Shown: positions 12,101 through 24,508, counted from the first letter of the stretch. The stretch is DNA of 64,000 nt from Paragyromitra xinjiangensis (GCA_038503065.1 JBCAMK010000001.1:186001-250000), one strand, 5' to 3'. Made by a program: numbers and translations. The notes: generated by a model from the sequence alone, not told the origin.

Positions 12101-13389
12101 CGCGGAACACTACCGCGTCACCAAGTTTAAGGAAATGTACGAAAAGCAGGTATCCTTCACGAAGCGCTTCAACCAACCCGCGCCACCCCCACCAGTCCAC
12201 ATCGCCCACCTGTACCCTCCTGGTCCCGGAAATCCACACTACGAAAAAGCAATCGAGCGGGAAGCAGCCAAGAAGGGTGTCACCCCAGCTCAGCTCACGG
12301 CTAAGAACGAGGCAAACACCATCCAGACCATCGTCACTCCTGGTGCTCGTGCACTCCAGCAGAATCAACCGAACCAGACTCAAGCAAATGCCAATGCCGC
12401 TGCGGCTATGGCTGATAAAATGATGAGTAGTATGATGGAGATGGAGGAGGATACTGAACCCCCGACTATCAAGCTTGGTGATGCGTCTGTTGCTGCTCCG
12501 TTTACTAGTAAACTGGCGAATGTGGTTGCTATTGCGAATATCATCCGTCAAGGAAGATGCACGCTTGTTGCTACTATTCAGATGTATAAGATCCTTGCGC
12601 TCAACTGTTTGATCTCGGCCTATTCCCTCTCGGTGTTGTATCTCGAGGGTATCAAGTTTGGTGATGGCCAGGTTACTATCTCGGGGATGCTCATGAGTGT
12701 GTGCTTTTTGAGCTTGTCAAGGGCGAAGCCGGTTGAGAAGTTAGGAAAGGAGAGGCCCCAGCCGAATATTTTTAACTTTTATATCATTGGGTCTGTGCTT
12801 GGACAGTTTGCGGTGCATATTGTCACGCTGATCTATATCGCGAGGGTTGTGGCAAGACTTGAACCGTTAGTTTTCTTTCTACAATGGTTGCCGGATGGTG
12901 CTAATATTGAGTAGTCGTGAGGAGAACGTGGACCTTGAAGGCGAATTCTCACCTAGTCTCCTTAACTCGGCTATCTACCTCCTTCAACTCATCCAGCAGA
13001 TCTCTACCTTTGCAATCAACTACCAAGGACGCCCATTCCGTGAATCTATCCGCGAGAACAAAGGAATGTACTACGGTCTCATTGGTGTCGCCGCAGTTGC
13101 ATTCTCGTGTTCTACTGAGTTCATTCCTGAGATTAACGAGAAGCTACGACTTGTGAAGTTTACGTCAGAGTTTAAAACTATTATGACGACGGTTATGGTG
13201 TTGGACTATGCTGGTTGCTGGATCATTGAGAAGACGCTTAAATGGGCGTTTAGTGATTTCAGACCGAAGGATATTGCAGTGAGGAGGGCGGATCAGGATA
13301 AGAGGGAGGAAGAGAGAGTGGTGAGGGAGATGCAGGAGGCGGAGGAGGCGAGCGAGAAGGTGGTCGTGGGGATGAATGGTAGGAGGTAG
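9163..13389 (+). CDS. SPF1: P5A-type ATPase Spf1 (ER transmembrane-helix dislocase)
   Basis: Seven exons: 9163-9206, 9255-9519, 9572-9661, 9721-11662, 11717-11910, 11961-12865 and 12915-13389, giving 1304 aa, in the family range. P5A ATPases sit in the ER membrane and, by published work on the yeast and human proteins, extract misinserted transmembrane helices. Visible marks: TGES-type actuator motif in EAMLSGESTP; the M4 motif PPELP (P469-P473), diagnostic of P5A; phosphorylated D512 in DKTGTLT; hinge GDGTNDVGALK. Two hydrophobic segments precede the actuator and about six follow the hinge. The insertion between P and M5 domains (exon 6, His/Pro/Gln/Met-rich) is low complexity. Intron 1 (9207-9254, 48 nt, CTAAC branch) is a multiple of three without a stop; reading through adds 16 residues. 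I took the ATG at 9163; the GTG upstream is not used in fungi. Confidence 0.95.
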
Positions 13390-14689
13390 ATTTTTTTTAT
13401 TTCATGATTGTGGTGGGTTTAGGTTGTAAATAGTAGAAGTTATTATTATTAGTAGGTTTTTTTCTCATTTGATTGATGGGGTTCGGTACGGCTTGGTATG
13501 ACTTTGAAGATGTTGGTACTGGGCTAGACGTAGACAAATATGTAGGTGTAGGTTGGGCCGTTAATTGGTTGGTTGGGTAGGTGGTTGAATCAAAAGCTGT
13601 CAGCAAGAAGCACATCTAGACTCTTATCAAAGTAACCGATGGCATTATACATGACGTCCACCGTGATAGGCTGTAACCTTCCATAGTATATCAATCACGC
13701 CTAAATGAACTCCTCCCACGGCACATCAAAATCCTCCAAGATCGCAGGTAAGTATTTTTATCACAAATGTAGTGTACTGTACTGTTTCACATCAACGTTA
13801 CACCCTTCGGGACCCAACGAGAATAATTCACGTGGGGAGTTCCAGTGAGAATAGCCATCCTTTACATGCGAGGTCCCAGATTTTTGTGGCCTCCCGCTGT
13901 TTGCTGGGTAGAGAGGTTTTGCTTTTGGTACATTCCGTTATGGTGTTCCTTGCATTATTTGTCTGTGTCATTTGGGATCACTCGGTATTGGGTTCTACAT
14001 AGTGTTTCTACCACTTTCTCCAAGCTTGGGTCGGAAATAAGCTTCAGTGAGAGGGCTTATGGGGTGGATTTTACTGTAGCGTTCATGAGCCAGGGTAGGC
14101 AGAAGCGAATGCTAGAGGCTCAGAAGCTAATGTAGGGTCAGGGTCCCCGGTGTTGGGTGTCAATCGCATTGTCTCAACGCCCAGACCCTGTAGAGGGTCC
14201 TGCTCTTGGCACATAAACAACCGAGGAAGGCGCGTGTTTGGAACGAAAGAAGACAGATTTTTGGTTCCGAATAGATGGCATCATAGAGTGGGGATGGATG
14301 AATGGGTTCTTTTGTGCTTTGAGGACCAGCACTCCTGGGGTTATTTTGCTTGTACTTGGATTCCAATTGAACTACCCGCCACGAAGATCAATTGGGATTT
14401 CCGGTCCGCAAAAGAAAGGTTATCTATTTAGCGTGTAGGAGTTTGATTGGACACACGGTCCAGCTCCAATTCCAGTCGTCAGTTCGTCAGGGGGGGCGTC
14501 TGGGTTGTTATTGGGGGGGTGAGGAGGAGGTTGCTCAGTCCTGTGGTTCCCCGTCTGGTTGACCAGTGCCAAGGTGTGTTTACTTTTATTTCTGGAGGGT
14601 GAGGCTTGAATGGGCTTGAACTGGCAACCCCCTTTCCTTCCAAGCACAGCATCCCCCTTTTTTGTGGTGAGAGAACCGAACGCGCGCGA
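13390..14689. other. Gene-poor spacer; possible orphan exon at 13705
   Basis: No confident gene. One weak signal: an ATG at 13705 opens 14 codons ending in a perfect CAG|GTAAGT donor at 13748. A 90-codon open frame follows in this spacer (about 13845-14135), but I could not join them into a recognisable protein. Confidence 0.3.
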
Positions 14690-15318
14690 TTCAATCGGTT
14701 GCACCCGTCTGTGGGCCTTCTTCACACCTCTCTTTCCCTCTCCTTTCCCTTTTCTAACCTCCTCTTTCTGCTGCACACCTCGGTGCTTTTCCACTCCCTC
14801 CCTCAAACTTCTTTCTTCCTTCTCTCCCTCGCTCGACTCCGCTCCTTCCAGCGTATTGGTTTTGGGCTGCCGGTTCTTTTCTCCATCGTTATAATCAGAT
14901 CCCGGCAAAGAACGGAGGTAATTTATTTATTTATTCCTATTATATTTTACTCATCTTTACATAGCTTCTCTCTCTATTCATCGAAGAGGGTAGCTCTTCA
15001 AGTAACATAGGTTTATTTTTATTTTTTCGTTCTCTTGTTCCCTGCATCCCCACGCCGGCAATTGTTCAGTTTATGTTACTGCACTTTGCTTCCCTGCCTT
15101 ATCTGTTGTACGTGCCGGGCCTGCTGATGTCTCCTGACCACTCTCTATCCTCTCTTCTCTCTCTCCTTCTGTTTCTCTAATTTCATTTTGTTTGCTGGAT
15201 TGATTCCAAACGATAATACCTCTTCTCTCGTGCCTTCTTGGCTGACCAATAAACGCGTCTACAGTCTCACATTCGTATTCTTCGACATTAGCAGAAAGGA
15301 TCCAAACAGTAGCACACC
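14690..15318 (+). promoter_or_regulatory. Pyrimidine-rich leader/promoter region of septin gene
   Basis: The plus strand is almost continuous C/T tracts from about 14700 to 14870 and again at 15120-15190, followed by the septin start codon at 15319 in the good context CACACCATGG. Such tracts are typical of promoters and 5' leaders of highly expressed fungal genes. The transcription start cannot be fixed by eye. Confidence 0.5.
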
Positions 15319-17162
15319 ATGGGTGAGTCTTGCCACCCCTCCCGGGATTCAGCAGCGGTAGAATGATAAGACGGAGGAGCTGGAGATGTGGATGATGGTG
15401 GTCATGTGGATGAATGGTGGTTTTTTTTTTGATGATAAACAAGTCAACCAATCCTGTTTATCGAGCTGCATATCTCATCTACTCATCATCTACATATCCA
15501 TCTCCTCGCTTCTCTCTACCGCTGCTTCTGCCAGAAATAATAATCTATCTGGGTATTGAAGATGAGGCCAATGTCAAAGCTAACTGTATATCCTTTCCGT
15601 GGTAAAGGTATCGATACCGACCGCTCCCTTCCAGAGTCTCCTTCTCAGTCTCCGTCGTCCTCTCCTCCACCTGTCCCGGTTGCAGCTCTGTCTACCAACC
15701 CTAAGTTGGCTGCTCAAGCTGCCGCTCAGGCTGATGGCAAGAACATCGTCAGGCGGAAATTGACCGGCTATGTCGGTTTTGCTAACCTGCCCAACCAGTG
15801 GCACAGAAAGAGTGTTAGGAAAGGATTCAACTTCAATGTTATGGTTGTTGGTATGTAGTTTCCACTTCCGTTTGGTTCGATGGGTTGCCCCCTGTTTTGG
15901 AAGGTTATTTTATGCATAACCCCTGAATTCGGAAAGAAGGAGATGTCGCGGCTACGAGCCTCGGCGATGAGGAACCACGAATCTAATTCGGATAACTACA
16001 GGTGAATCTGGACTGGGAAAATCTACGCTTGTAAACACCCTGTTTAACACCTCGCTCTACCCCCCGAAAGAGCGCAAGGGACCTTCGCTCGACATCATCC
16101 CGAAGACCGTTTCGATCCAGTCTATTTCCGCCGACATCGAAGAGAATGGTGTGCGTCTGCGCCTCACTGTTGTAGACACCCCCGGTTTCGGTGATTTCGT
16201 TAACAACGACGAGTCATGGCGCCCTATCGTCGACAACATCGAGCAGCGCTTTGATGCCTATCTAGATGCTGAGAACAAGGTCAACCGCTCTAACATCATT
16301 GATAACAGGGTGCACGCTTGTGTGTATTTCATCCAGCCTACCGGCCATGCGTTGAAGCCCTTGGATATCGAGGTTATGAGGAGGCTGCATACCAAGGTCA
16401 ACTTGATCCCAGTTATTGCTAAGGCTGATACCCTGACCGATGAGGAAATTGCCGATTTCAAGAAGAGGGTATGTTTGGGATTATTTGTCGAATTCTTGCA
16501 TATGGATGCTGACAGCCTTATTTCAGATTCTTGCGGATATCAACCATCACCAAATCCAAATCTTTGAGGGGCCCCGCTATGAGCTTGACGACGACGAGAC
16601 AATTGCTGAAAACAACGAGATTATGTCTAAAGTTCCTTTTGCTGTGGTTGGTGCTAACAGCGAGGTGACCAACCCCGATGGCCGCAAGGTCCGCGGTCGT
16701 CGTTATCCTTGGGGTATCATCGAGGTGGATAACGAGGAACACTGCGATTTCGTCAAGCTCCGTCAAATGTTGATCCGCACCCACATGGAGGAGCTTAAGG
16801 AGCACACAAACAACTTCCTATACGAAAACTACCGTTCAGAGAAGCTCACAGCAATGGGCGTCGCACAAGATCCCAGCGTGTTCAAGGAAGTTAACCCGGC
16901 GGTTAAGCAAGAAGAGGAGAGGACACTCCACGAGCAGAAGCTTGCGAAGATGGAGGCGGAAATGAAGATGGTTTTCCAACAGAAGGTGGCCGAGAAGGAA
17001 AGCAAACTCCGGGTGTCAGAGCAAGAATTATACGATCGTCACAGAGAGATGAAAGAACAACTCGAACGGCAAAGAATCGAGCTCGAAGAGAAGAAATCCA
17101 GGGTCGAGAGCGGAAGACCACTGGAAGAAAAGGGCAAGAGGAAGGGTTTCTCGCTACGTTAA
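15319..17162 (+). CDS. aspB: Septin, Cdc3/AspB group
   Basis: Proposed exons: 15319-15322, 15608-15850, 16002-16468 and 16527-17162, giving 449 aa. Septins polymerise into GTP-binding hetero-oligomeric filaments at septa, hyphal tips and branch sites. The core opens with [20 protein letters not shown], characteristic of the Cdc3/AspB group. Then come the P-loop GESGLGKST (K89), the switch motif DTPGFGD, the G4 motif AKAD and the septin-unique region ending [10 protein letters not shown]. The C-terminus (about 375-445) is a charged coiled coil. Exon 1 is only ATGG: it has a strong G|GTGAGT donor, and a 285-nt intron ends with a GCTAAC branch and AAAG, joining in frame as ATG-GGT-ATC. The alternative is an uninterrupted start at the ATG at 15562. 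The core is certain, the start less so. Confidence 0.9.
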
Positions 17163-19524
17163 GACGGACTAACCACTGTTTTTGTGATACCCGGTTAGTT
17201 CAGGGAAAGATAAGGCGAGGAGCTGGTGGTGGTAGTAATTGTAGCTTCGTATCTTATGTCTTCTCCGAGAGAGAAGTCGATAGGTTGTGGGGCTGGAAAG
17301 TTGGGAAAATTCGACGAAACCTTTCTTCTGTTATTTTCTTTTCGAAGTTATTTACAAACTTACCTCCTGCTCTAGCTCGAGAAGGGGCTACTTATTTTAC
17401 TCTTTCCTTGTCCTTTTTTTCGTTACTTTTTTTCCTCCTTGATCCGATCTAGCTTCGAACGCCCACCCTCCTTTTTTCCTTTCCTTTACTTCTTCTCTTC
17501 GTTGCTGGATTTAAAACCGTGCTCTTATTTGAATATTACTATTTCTTGTAGTGTTGAATCTGAACTCTCTCTCCTTTGTCAACCCGGTGTGAAAGTGTTG
17601 AGTCGAGCTGGTTATGGGGGCGTCGATGAGGTTTGTGGATGTGGATGGGTGGAGGGAAAAGTGAATACTAGTAAATCGTATTTTTTAAAGTCTAGTACGT
17701 GTGTTTGGCGTGTTCTTTTCCTCTAACAGTGCTGTGTGCTGTGCCCAGTTGTTTGTGTTTCGTCATGTGGTTGTCGTTCGTAAATACCCTCCCCTCGTTT
17801 CGATAATCTATGCGTACATGTTACAATACCCAATTCGAGTTGAATCCGTCGTGAGTTGAGTCTCCTGTTTTGGTTAGTGTTGCGGTTTGTGTAGAGTAAT
17901 GGGGGGAAGGCCGGGTGGAATGTACGAGCGAGTTGGCCCGCAATTATATTGGATGTTTAAGGCTAGAGACATGTTTTAGCTGTACACATGGTAAGCCGTG
18001 TCTAAGAAAAGTCTCGTCGATCTAGACGGATAGCTGCGCTTGATTAAAACCGTAATTATAATAGCAATTTCTATACTAGTACTGTGCTCGTGATGTAAGG
18101 CTTGGGAGTTGCATTGGATAGGGTGATGCTCTGGGTCATAATGTATCACTAGACCGAATACGTGTTACTAAGATTTCCTCTCAATGAATCGATTCTTGTT
18201 TGTATACTAATCTCTATGAAGCTGTTGAATAATCTTATCTGTTATTAATCGGCAAATACCCCGCTTTTATAGCGTTGGCTGCTAAGATATTAGGTTTTGG
18301 TGGCAGCAGCTAGAATTTGTGAGGATCATAGCTTTTATCTCCTCAGAGGGGATATATCGTTGTGTACTATGTTGCGGATTTGGGGGGTATTTCGCATCTC
18401 CATAACTAGATAATAAAGTGTTGGTAGTGTAGTGGCAGTGTAATGGGTTTGTGGTGTATCTACTGTACCTTGGAGAGTGATGGTCACAGTGGAAAAAATA
18501 GATGCGACTTGTACTGTATATTATTCTGGTAATATCTATCAATATACCGGAATCCTTTACACTAAAGAGGGGTTGGATATGCTAGTGGGTAATTTCCATT
18601 CTTTCATCGAGCGCGAATTTGCAGCCTTTTTATCTAGGAGCCTGGCTATGAGGATTGAAGGTGTGCCGTGATCTAGCATGAGGTGCTTTTGTATGTGGAT
18701 GGGCCTCTTCAGTCATCTAGTGTTGGGGTGCTTGGTTTAAATTATGTTGTCCTTGGGGATCTGCTGGGTCTTCATGATTATCTACTTAGGCGTTCACTAA
18801 ATACTGGGAAATGTCACGACGAAGAACACCCTATCAAGAATCATCACGACACGACTAAATTTTTTACAACAGCAAGACAGCTATGCACAACTAAACGGAT
18901 TTGGCCCTGAAATTAATTCCCTCAATTTTGTACAGTATAATGGATTGGGTTGTTCCAGGATAATTTTGGTGTGGTGCAGCTTGTTGCAACATTTCTGAAC
19001 GCCCAAGTATAATTGGAGATCTTATACTTGAGTAGGTTATCTGCAGAGTTAGTGAGCGGTTTTAATGATTAATCGAGAGATCAGCGAAATATGGATGGTT
19101 TCTGTGTCTCTGATGGTGTTTGTATGGGCGGTGCCCTGTAGGCATCAATCCCTGATAGTATTCGTAACAGGGACATTACATGTGGTGATGAAAATCCTAG
19201 CAAAGTTCTTGATAGCTAAGGAGGTTAGAACCTTGGAGGTAATGATGGGTGAGGTGAGACGGAGTAGGACGCTGGTACTAAAGTGCAATAGCTTACGGCA
19301 CTATGCATGCGCTACTTTGGATCTCTTATTTATAAACGCGTTTGAACATCAGCGAAAGATAAGATGTTTAATTTTTCGCTATCACTTTCATAAACCTTTA
19401 TTACCAACCAAAAAAGTCCGCTTCCTTAAACAATACGCCACGAAATAAAACAAGAAATCCCCATACTCCCCTTCCCTATATCAATACAACACCTAATTTT
19501 TGAAATAATTGCCAAAGCTAAAGC
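17163..19524. other. Gene-poor spacer
   Basis: Immediately downstream of the septin stop the DNA is T-rich (3' flank). Beyond that I see no supported gene; the longest ATG frame (19065-19448, 127 codons) has no recognisable features and unconvincing composition. Confidence 0.4.
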
Positions 19525-20298
19525 TTAGATACCCAAACACTTATGTTCAAACTCAGCCGAATTCCACCCCTTCTTCGAGTACCTCATGCACCACAGTTGA
19601 CTCTGATCCTTATCTCTCCCGAACGCTACAATCTCCTCCCCACCTGAGTACTCATCATCCGCCGACCTCCCAAGTGTATGAAAGCAAAAATAATGCAGTG
19701 CTTTTGCAACATTCGAAAGCTCCGCATACCAATCGCAGATTCGTATTTTCCCACGATTAACATTCGTAAACCGCCAATCCGCAGTCCAATCCCGCCGGAA
19801 GTCGACGTACTCGACGGCTTCGCCGGGGTCGAGACATGATTGGTTCGTGAGCTGTCCCATAGCCCAGAAGAGATTCGAGTATTTGTTCCGTGACAAAGGC
19901 TTGCTATCTTCCAGTGGGGTGCAACCATAATCTATGACCGAGTGTTTTGTGAGCGAAGACTGGAGAAGTTGGTTATAGGCGTCCTCCTCGGAGATCATAG
20001 CACCGGTTTGTACGACCCGATAGTCGCTACCTTGATCGCCCGCGGGGTGGTCGTAGGGCGCGGGGACACGGAAGGACTCGAGTGGGTTGGTGGGCTGAGG
20101 AGAAGACCCAGAGAAGGAACACGAATATCGGTTTTCAGTGAAAAGAGGTCCCCACTGGTCAAAATATGTTATGGAGGACTGGAGATGACAGCGAGAAGGC
20201 TCTGCGGCTGTAAATGCTGAAGGTTGAACATATTCGCCGGACGTAGTTGGTGCTAGGAGCAAGAGGGAAACAAGAGGAAACCCTGTTTTGGAAAGCAT
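19525..20298 (-). CDS. Small secreted cysteine-containing protein, unknown
   Basis: Intronless, 257 aa. I do not recognise the family. The N-terminus is a textbook signal peptide: a charged start (MLSK), a hydrophobic core (LVSLLLLAP) and small residues before a probable cleavage around residue 21 (TSG-EY). The mature part has eight cysteines, an even number compatible with four disulfides, is rich in Tyr, Trp, Ser and Asp, and has no transmembrane segment or GPI-type tail. It therefore is probably secreted to the wall or medium. It lies alone in a gene-poor region, with more than 2 kb empty on each side, a setting common for effector-like or lineage-specific secreted proteins; that role is only an inference. 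A TATA-like element lies about 60 bp upstream. The single-exon structure and the signal peptide make it likely to be a real gene. Confidence 0.7.
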   Translation of the reverse strand: MLSKTGFPLVSLLLLAPTTSGEYVQPSAFTAAEPSRCHLQSSITYFDQWGPLFTENRYSCSFSGSSPQPTNPLESFRVPAPYDHPAGDQGSDYRVVQTGAMISEEDAYNQLLQSSLTKHSVIDYGCTPLEDSKPLSRNKYSNLFWAMGQLTNQSCLDPGEAVEYVDFRRDWTADWRFTNVNRGKIRICDWYAELSNVAKALHYFCFHTLGRSADDEYSGGEEIVAFGRDKDQSQLWCMRYSKKGWNSAEFEHKCLGI

Positions 20299-20356
20299 GG
20301 TGGATATAGGTATGATGAGGTTTTCTCTTCAAAGGCGATAAGAAATAAGTTCGGAT

Positions 20357-20364
20357 AATTTATA
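20357..20364 (-). promoter_or_regulatory. TATA-like box of the secreted-protein gene
   Basis: On the minus strand this reads TATAAATT, about 60 bp upstream of the start codon at 20298. Position and sequence fit a core promoter element with a short 5' leader. Confidence 0.45.
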
Positions 20365-20721
20365 CACAGTGCGGGGGAGGAGGCTTTTATCTAACTTCAA
20401 GAATCGAGACATGGCACATTCCTGTTGATCCCAGTTCTTTCAGTAAGGTGATATTTTCATGGGGAAGGTCGCGAATCAGCAGAAATGCTGATTGCTATTG
20501 GCTCCTATTGCGCAAAACGGGACCAGGGGGGCTTGGTGGGGGCCGTTCATCACCAACTGGCTGCCAGGCTGGTATGCTGGCTCTGCAGGAACCAACGAGA
20601 AATTGTTCGTATTAGGGTGAACGGGCTGTAATTTTGTGATATCTTCTTACAGGCATAATTCTGTGAAGAGGTCCGGAAGTTTTTGTTTTTTGTTTATTTC
20701 ATCAGTTTCTGCAGATCGGAG

Positions 20722-20745
20722 TCGAAGATTCGAAGATTCGAAGAT
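20722..20745. repeat. Three perfect 8-bp tandem units
   Basis: TCGAAGAT is repeated three times in tandem without mismatch. Confidence 0.85.
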
Positions 20746-22762
20746 CGATTGCCTGGCGAACATGTGGACGTGTAGCCACAGCGTTTTCAGGAGTTTTGTT
20801 AACTTTGCCGTAGATACGGAGCATATCACTCGAGCTCCGCAAAAGGTTAAAAACTGGATAAATGGTTTTTCGATAGCGCCAAGTCATCCACAGCCTTTTC
20901 CTTCCCTGAAGAGAAGCAGATAATGACTGGGAATCGGTAGCATCACCAGCCACAGCGTTAACTTTGTATAGTTATTCCCTACTCTACCTCAAGCCAAAGG
21001 TGTCGTAGCGCCTCATGAATTGCGTTCAATTATGCGCGACATCTGGCACCAGATGATGGCGGCGCAGACGCGACCTCAATTGCCAGTAAGATTATGAGTG
21101 ATTATTTATGGAGGCCTGGCGCTTGTAGAAGCCAGACGAGGAAGGCGTTAGAGCTGGGCATGTAGCTGGGGAATAAGATTTTTATCTGATGGTTGCACAT
21201 CTGCCTGGCTAGTGCAATGTTTTTAAAAATCCGTATTTATATCGTTCTAGGCGTTTGTGGTTAAATTTCTTACCCTCGGGAGTTCATCTGTTGTTCCTGG
21301 GAAGGGATGAGCAGAAACCTTGACTGGAGATGTAAGCTTCCTATTGCTTTGAGAAGGAATATGCATGTGGTAAGATAACCGCCTAAAGATAATGCTAAAT
21401 CCCTCTTTTGAGGCGTACTTGTGTTTGGGGTCAATCTCGTTGAAGGCTCATCATCGTCTTCTGAGTTTGGGACTTTTGCGAGATGTGTGGCTTTTTTTTG
21501 TGCCTTGCTATGGACGTGAATGTGGAAGAGTTTTCGCGTTCCTAATTTGCAGTCGCTGGAATCACTCCGTCTCATGAAGGTAGTGATTAGCTAGGATGTT
21601 AGTGGAACCATACTGAAGGAAAGTATTGTACATGGTGAGGCTTATGGAATAGTTATATATACCTAGGGGTAGGCATCATCAAAATATTTATCGGGTAACT
21701 TTAATCCAAAGACTGGATTACTCCGCGAAAGTTTATTCTCAGCTTAGGAGAAAGGTAAGGCGTGGATGCCTGTTGATGAGTATTTGGGTTGCCTTAAAGG
21801 AGTAACCGTGGAGTTGAGGGCCCGAAATATCTTGGACAACCTAATAATGGGCTTAGGGAAGGTTTGCCTTCACGATTTCCAGTTCCATGGTATTGGGATT
21901 AAACTGGTCCCGGTACCGGTTTATATCCTGAGTAGTAGTGTATTAATCGAATCTTTATGCCTGATGAGCTGATGAGTGATTTAATGAGCGCACAAACCGA
22001 TCAACCGTCTTGCATAGATGGTGGCTCTGCAAGATGGCTAGGTATTCGGAAAGGGTATATGTAGTTGTAATTGTAATTTTATGGAAATAGGGGCACGTCT
22101 GAATAGGAGAATTTAAGACGGAGGGTTTCGCAAGTATAGCTGGCGTTTTGTTGGCGGGGTTAGTAGAGAGGTTGAGGTGGGGGCGTACCGTTAGGTTTGT
22201 AAAATGGATACGGCATAATATGGATGGGGCATGAATATGAGGAGAGAGGTAATGCTGAGAACTTAGAGTGGGTAATGAGTCTAATGTGATTTTGTGGTTG
22301 AGAACGGAGAGAGGCCGTAGGAGAGGCCGTGACCCTCGTGTAATGTCGACCTTAACACCAGGATATCGGTTAGCAGAGCGGAATATGGGAGGCATGAATG
22401 ACATTGGACTTAGATAGGGCGGCTTATAGCAACTTGTCGGAGTAGATGAAACGCATTGATATCTCTCTGAGCCGATAAATGAGATGATTCGTTGGAGAGG
22501 TAGATGAGATGTATTTTCTAGGTGATGTGTGGCGGCGGTTTGATGGAGGGACGTTGGTGATTATGCCCCGAATTTTTGGAACAAGCTTCACGCACAATCC
22601 TCGTGTCGTCACCATAATGATAGATTTCTGGAGTCCGATCTAGACATGTCGAATTTCAGGTGATGCTGAGTACCACAACCCAGGTGGTTGGGCGTATTTG
22701 ATGAATTTATCATTATCATCATTGAATTGAATTGTGTTATGCTGTGGAGGGATTTAGTATAT

Positions 22763-22816
22763 GTTTATTTTGTTTTTGTTTTTGTTTTGTTTTTGTTTTG
22801 CTTTGTTTGTTTTTGG
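22763..22816. repeat. T/G-rich simple repeat
   Basis: A run of GTTTT/GTTTTT units on the plus strand, nearly free of A and C over about 50 bp. Confidence 0.85.
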
Positions 22817-22985
22817 TTCATGTTGAGTTTTTTATGGGTTTTTTCTTTTGTTATGTGTGATAGTTAGCTGACTACCATAACCTTAGGGTTGGATGCGTGT
22901 ATGAATTATCTATCTACCGTTATTATTTTGATGGCCTCGAGTGAGAATTTATGATCAATATAGCCTAGGTAAAATTGCCAACGTT

Positions 22986-23004
22986 GATTAATTAATTAAT
23001 TAAT
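22986..23004. repeat. ATTA tetranucleotide repeat
   Basis: TTAA/ATTA units are repeated between four and five times without mismatch. Confidence 0.85.
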
Positions 23005-24508
23005 TCAAGGTTTCTAACGTTAAAATCATCTTAGTGTTTAACTTTCATAACGATAGTCCCCGTCCTCGATTCACTCCCTGAGATGAATTTAAGCTGTATT
23101 TTATAAGTGTGGATTCGGGTCAGCTAATAAATTACTTGATTTCGGGGAAAGATGGCGCATGGCTTTGTCTTTTAGTTACTGTTTTTCATCGACGATGAAG
23201 TCCCTGGGAGTAGAATATGGGTATATATTTCTAATTGAGGCATCCGGTTTAATAGTTTTGGATCGACCATAGTCGATCTAGGAGTTCTGGTCAGCTTAAT
23301 CGATTGGAGCTGAAAGTAAAATCAATGGGGCGGATCCATTCTCATTAAAACAGTTCTACCCTTAATTTGAGGCATTGCTAGTGTACCGCGAATGGCGGTC
23401 TGCCGTTTTACTAAAACTCGGAGTCAGCCTTTCTTAGCTGAAAATTTCAAAATCCGTCGCACTCCTTGGGTGGAAGCCGTGGTGGCAGAAAGAAGTTGGA
23501 TCTAGCGTCACGGGTTAAGGGTATAGGTACTGATTGTGTTTGCAGTATACTAAGCTATAGGGCGTCAGAAGATTATTGGTTTTCATGACTTCCTGTAGTC
23601 CTTAGGACTGTATTGGCTTTGACTAAAGTGAAAGAGTTTAAAAGCAAGTTCCTTTAGAGCTCTAGTGTACTCTAGTTGATATTGCAACTGGCTCACATTC
23701 CCTAGTTTAGAATTCAGGTTTTAAGCAAAGCCCCAGCGCGTAACAAAGCTACGGGGATCTATAGCCCTACGCCCCAAACAGCACGCGAATAACCAAGAGT
23801 AATTGGTTCCATAGTTCTAGCAGATAGAACCTGCGTGGGAATTTCCCCAACGCGCTTCTAGTAACCATGTAGTTTCCGGCTTAAGCGAGATTTCACGATA
23901 GCCCTAAGCTGGGGAGCCAAATTTGGGCGAGGCGATGTTTCAAGTTCTTCGTGTAGCTATTTTAGTCTGGCTGCAGTACGTAATTGTTCATGGATGTTCA
24001 AGCGATTTTCCATTGCAATTCCATCTTCTCAAGGGTCGGCCGCCCTCGGCGTAGATCATTGACGAACTTGACTTCTGGGTATAGGAAACATTGCATAGAA
24101 GTTTGCGCCCAGCTTAATAGAGCGTAAGTAGAGATAGTGGGAAAGGCAGTGCAATTCGGGTCCTACAAGTATAGAGTCATTGAGTGTTCTAGCGTGCTTC
24201 TTGGAAGATGTCTAAGCCCACAAGCGCTTGGCTGTTAGGGGTCGAAACTACATGTACATACCCGCAGTCCGAAACATGATACCCCATAGTTGGGTACCAC
24301 GAGAACTGATAGCGAATATATCGGGTGATGATATCTTAGGTATATAAGCTTGGAGAATCCAACACTTATCCGGGGGTTTAATCGAACCCCGCACCTTGGA
24401 AATCTCGAGTCTCGTATCCTGCCCTAAGTCCTAACTCCACTACTTACAGTAGACTTGCGTCTCCACCTCTATTTGCCTCCAGCTATCCCGTGCACGCACG
24501 ACGGCAAT

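Larger units (their letters stand above)
20299..24508. other. Long gene-poor stretch
   Basis: Over 4 kb without a supported gene. It holds three simple repeats listed separately (20722, 22763 and 22986) and a tRNA-like B-box on the minus strand near 24385. Frames here are short and interrupted. The DNA is moderately A/T-rich, without the near-total C loss of heavily mutated repeats. Confidence 0.45.

Noticed and set aside
14420..14908. 162-codon minus-strand frame rich in Glu, Lys and Gly
   Set aside because: It is the complement of the C/T-rich septin leader, which gives such composition automatically.
19065..19448. 127-codon ATG-initiated frame
   Set aside because: Hydrophobic and basic patches without any domain, no splice or leader support, and random-looking composition.
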